6,046 bases of DNA, taken from assembly GCA_030590765.1 (NCBI GenBank), contig JAUVCP010000150.1, forward strand, positions 1 to 6,046, in the 5' to 3' direction. Shown here piece by piece: positions 5,584 to 6,046 of the stretch (its first letter is position 1; every line of letters begins with the position of its first letter). The DNA comes from Flavobacteriaceae bacterium. Its GTDB lineage: Bacteria > Bacteroidota > Bacteroidia > Flavobacteriales > Flavobacteriaceae. The translations under genes and the position numbers were made by a program. The notes below the pieces were generated by a model. It did no database searches. It was not told where the DNA came from and saw only the letters and a list, made by a program, of their open reading frames with translations.

Positions 5584-6046
5584 TCATTTTTCCTTTCCAT
5601 TTGCTGAAATAACACATCTAAAACCAACGGGGTATCCACTTTGTTTCATGTCAGGGGCAAGGTAATAGCGATGTGCACAGCGCTGCATACTGGGATCCGC
5701 AAAACGAGAAGCCCCTCTAATGACTTTGTATTTTTCGCCATATGCAGGACTATCAATAGTATTTCCATCATATGGTTTATACCAATCTGCTGTCCATTCC
5801 CAGACACCTCCCGCCATCCAGTAAGCTCCATAAGGACTTTTTCCAGCTCGCCACGCTGCCGTTTTTGCAATTCCATCAGGTTCTGCAAAACTCATATCAT
5901 GGATCTCGCCCCAGGGATATTTTCGCGCATCGGTACCACGTGCTGCTTTTTCCCATTCCGCTTCTGTGGGAAGTCGTTTTCCTGCCCATTCGCAATAGGC
6001 CACCGCCTCTTCCCAACTAATATTTACTACCGGTTTATCATCATGC
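5584..6046 (-). CDS. FGE/SUMF1-fold (formylglycine-generating-enzyme family) protein, C-terminal part; runs off the right edge
   Basis: The last 153 residues of an FGE-sulfatase-type domain are present; the frame is open to the edge. Counting from the first complete codon (6045): [20 protein letters not shown] (6-25), [12 protein letters not shown] (26-37), PWG (44-46), [20 protein letters not shown] (70-89), [13 protein letters not shown] (106-118), [12 protein letters not shown] (121-132) and the terminal GFRC (141-144). The fold is certain. Aerobic FGEs that activate sulfatases have two catalytic cysteines just after RGGS (human C336 and C341); here that stretch has none, so sulfatase maturation is unlikely. 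Strongly conserved positions also differ: AGGVWEW for the usual AGNVWEW, and RGAS for RGGS. Related non-FGE members include EgtB-, PvdO- and NirV-like proteins; the missing N-terminus prevents a choice. GC is about 50 % against roughly 30-37 % in neighbours, which suggests transfer. Confidence 0.88.
   Translation of the reverse strand, partial: HDDKPVVNISWEEAVAYCEWAGKRLPTEAEWEKAARGTDARKYPWGEIHDMSFAEPDGIAKTAAWRAGKSPYGAYWMAGGVWEWTADWYKPYDGNTIDSPAYGEKYKVIRGASRFADPSMQRCAHRYYLAPDMKQSGYPVGFRCVISANGKEK

Noticed and set aside
5646..6020. Additional frames at 5646-5888 (minus) and 5772-6020 (plus)
   Set aside because: Both overlap the FGE-like gene in other frames; the FGE motifs fix the true frame.
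5584..6046. Annotation as an active sulfatase-activating formylglycine-generating enzyme
   Set aside because: The catalytic cysteine pair is absent and no sulfatase is in the window.

Overview
The window looks like part of the chromosome of a member of the Bacteroidota, most likely family Flavobacteriaceae. This is inferred from the AT-rich base composition (roughly one third GC over most of the window), the general lack of Shine-Dalgarno sequences, Bacteroidetes-style TAnnTTTG promoter elements, a TonB-dependent receptor with an N-terminal carboxypeptidase-like domain, and a palindromic intergenic repeat of the ATTGCC...GCAATGACG kind. No genus is claimed. All six genes lie on the minus strand, so transcription runs from the right end to the left.

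From right to left: (1) 6046-5584, the 3' end of an FGE/SUMF1-fold gene that is clearly richer in GC (about 50 %) than its surroundings and lacks the catalytic cysteine pair of true formylglycine-generating enzymes; (2) 5469-5215, a short cupin that has lost its N-terminus and a metal-ligand histidine and starts inside a perfect 11-bp hairpin, probably a decaying gene; (3) 5102/5072-4302, an exported DUF3108 protein; (4) 4219-2957, a lipoprotein M23 peptidoglycan endopeptidase of the MepM/Csd3 type, starting at TTG and carrying HVC where the family normally has HxH; (5) two copies of a palindromic repeat at 2855-2957; (6) 2748-1183, a complete glucose-6-phosphate isomerase; (7) 931-1, the first 310 residues of a TonB-dependent receptor, preceded by a cluster of TTTGTTAA repeats.

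Functionally, DUF3108 and the M23 lipoprotein form a plausible cell-envelope pair. pgi is a housekeeping glycolytic gene with its own likely promoter, and the receptor is an outer-membrane nutrient importer with its own regulatory region. The right end (FGE-like gene plus broken cupin) looks like accessory DNA next to a stable core region. No CRISPR array, tRNA, rRNA, transposase or recognised defence system is visible. I see no convincing new multi-gene system; the best leads are the variant metal site of the M23 enzyme, the repeat cluster upstream of the receptor, and the right-hand accessory junction.
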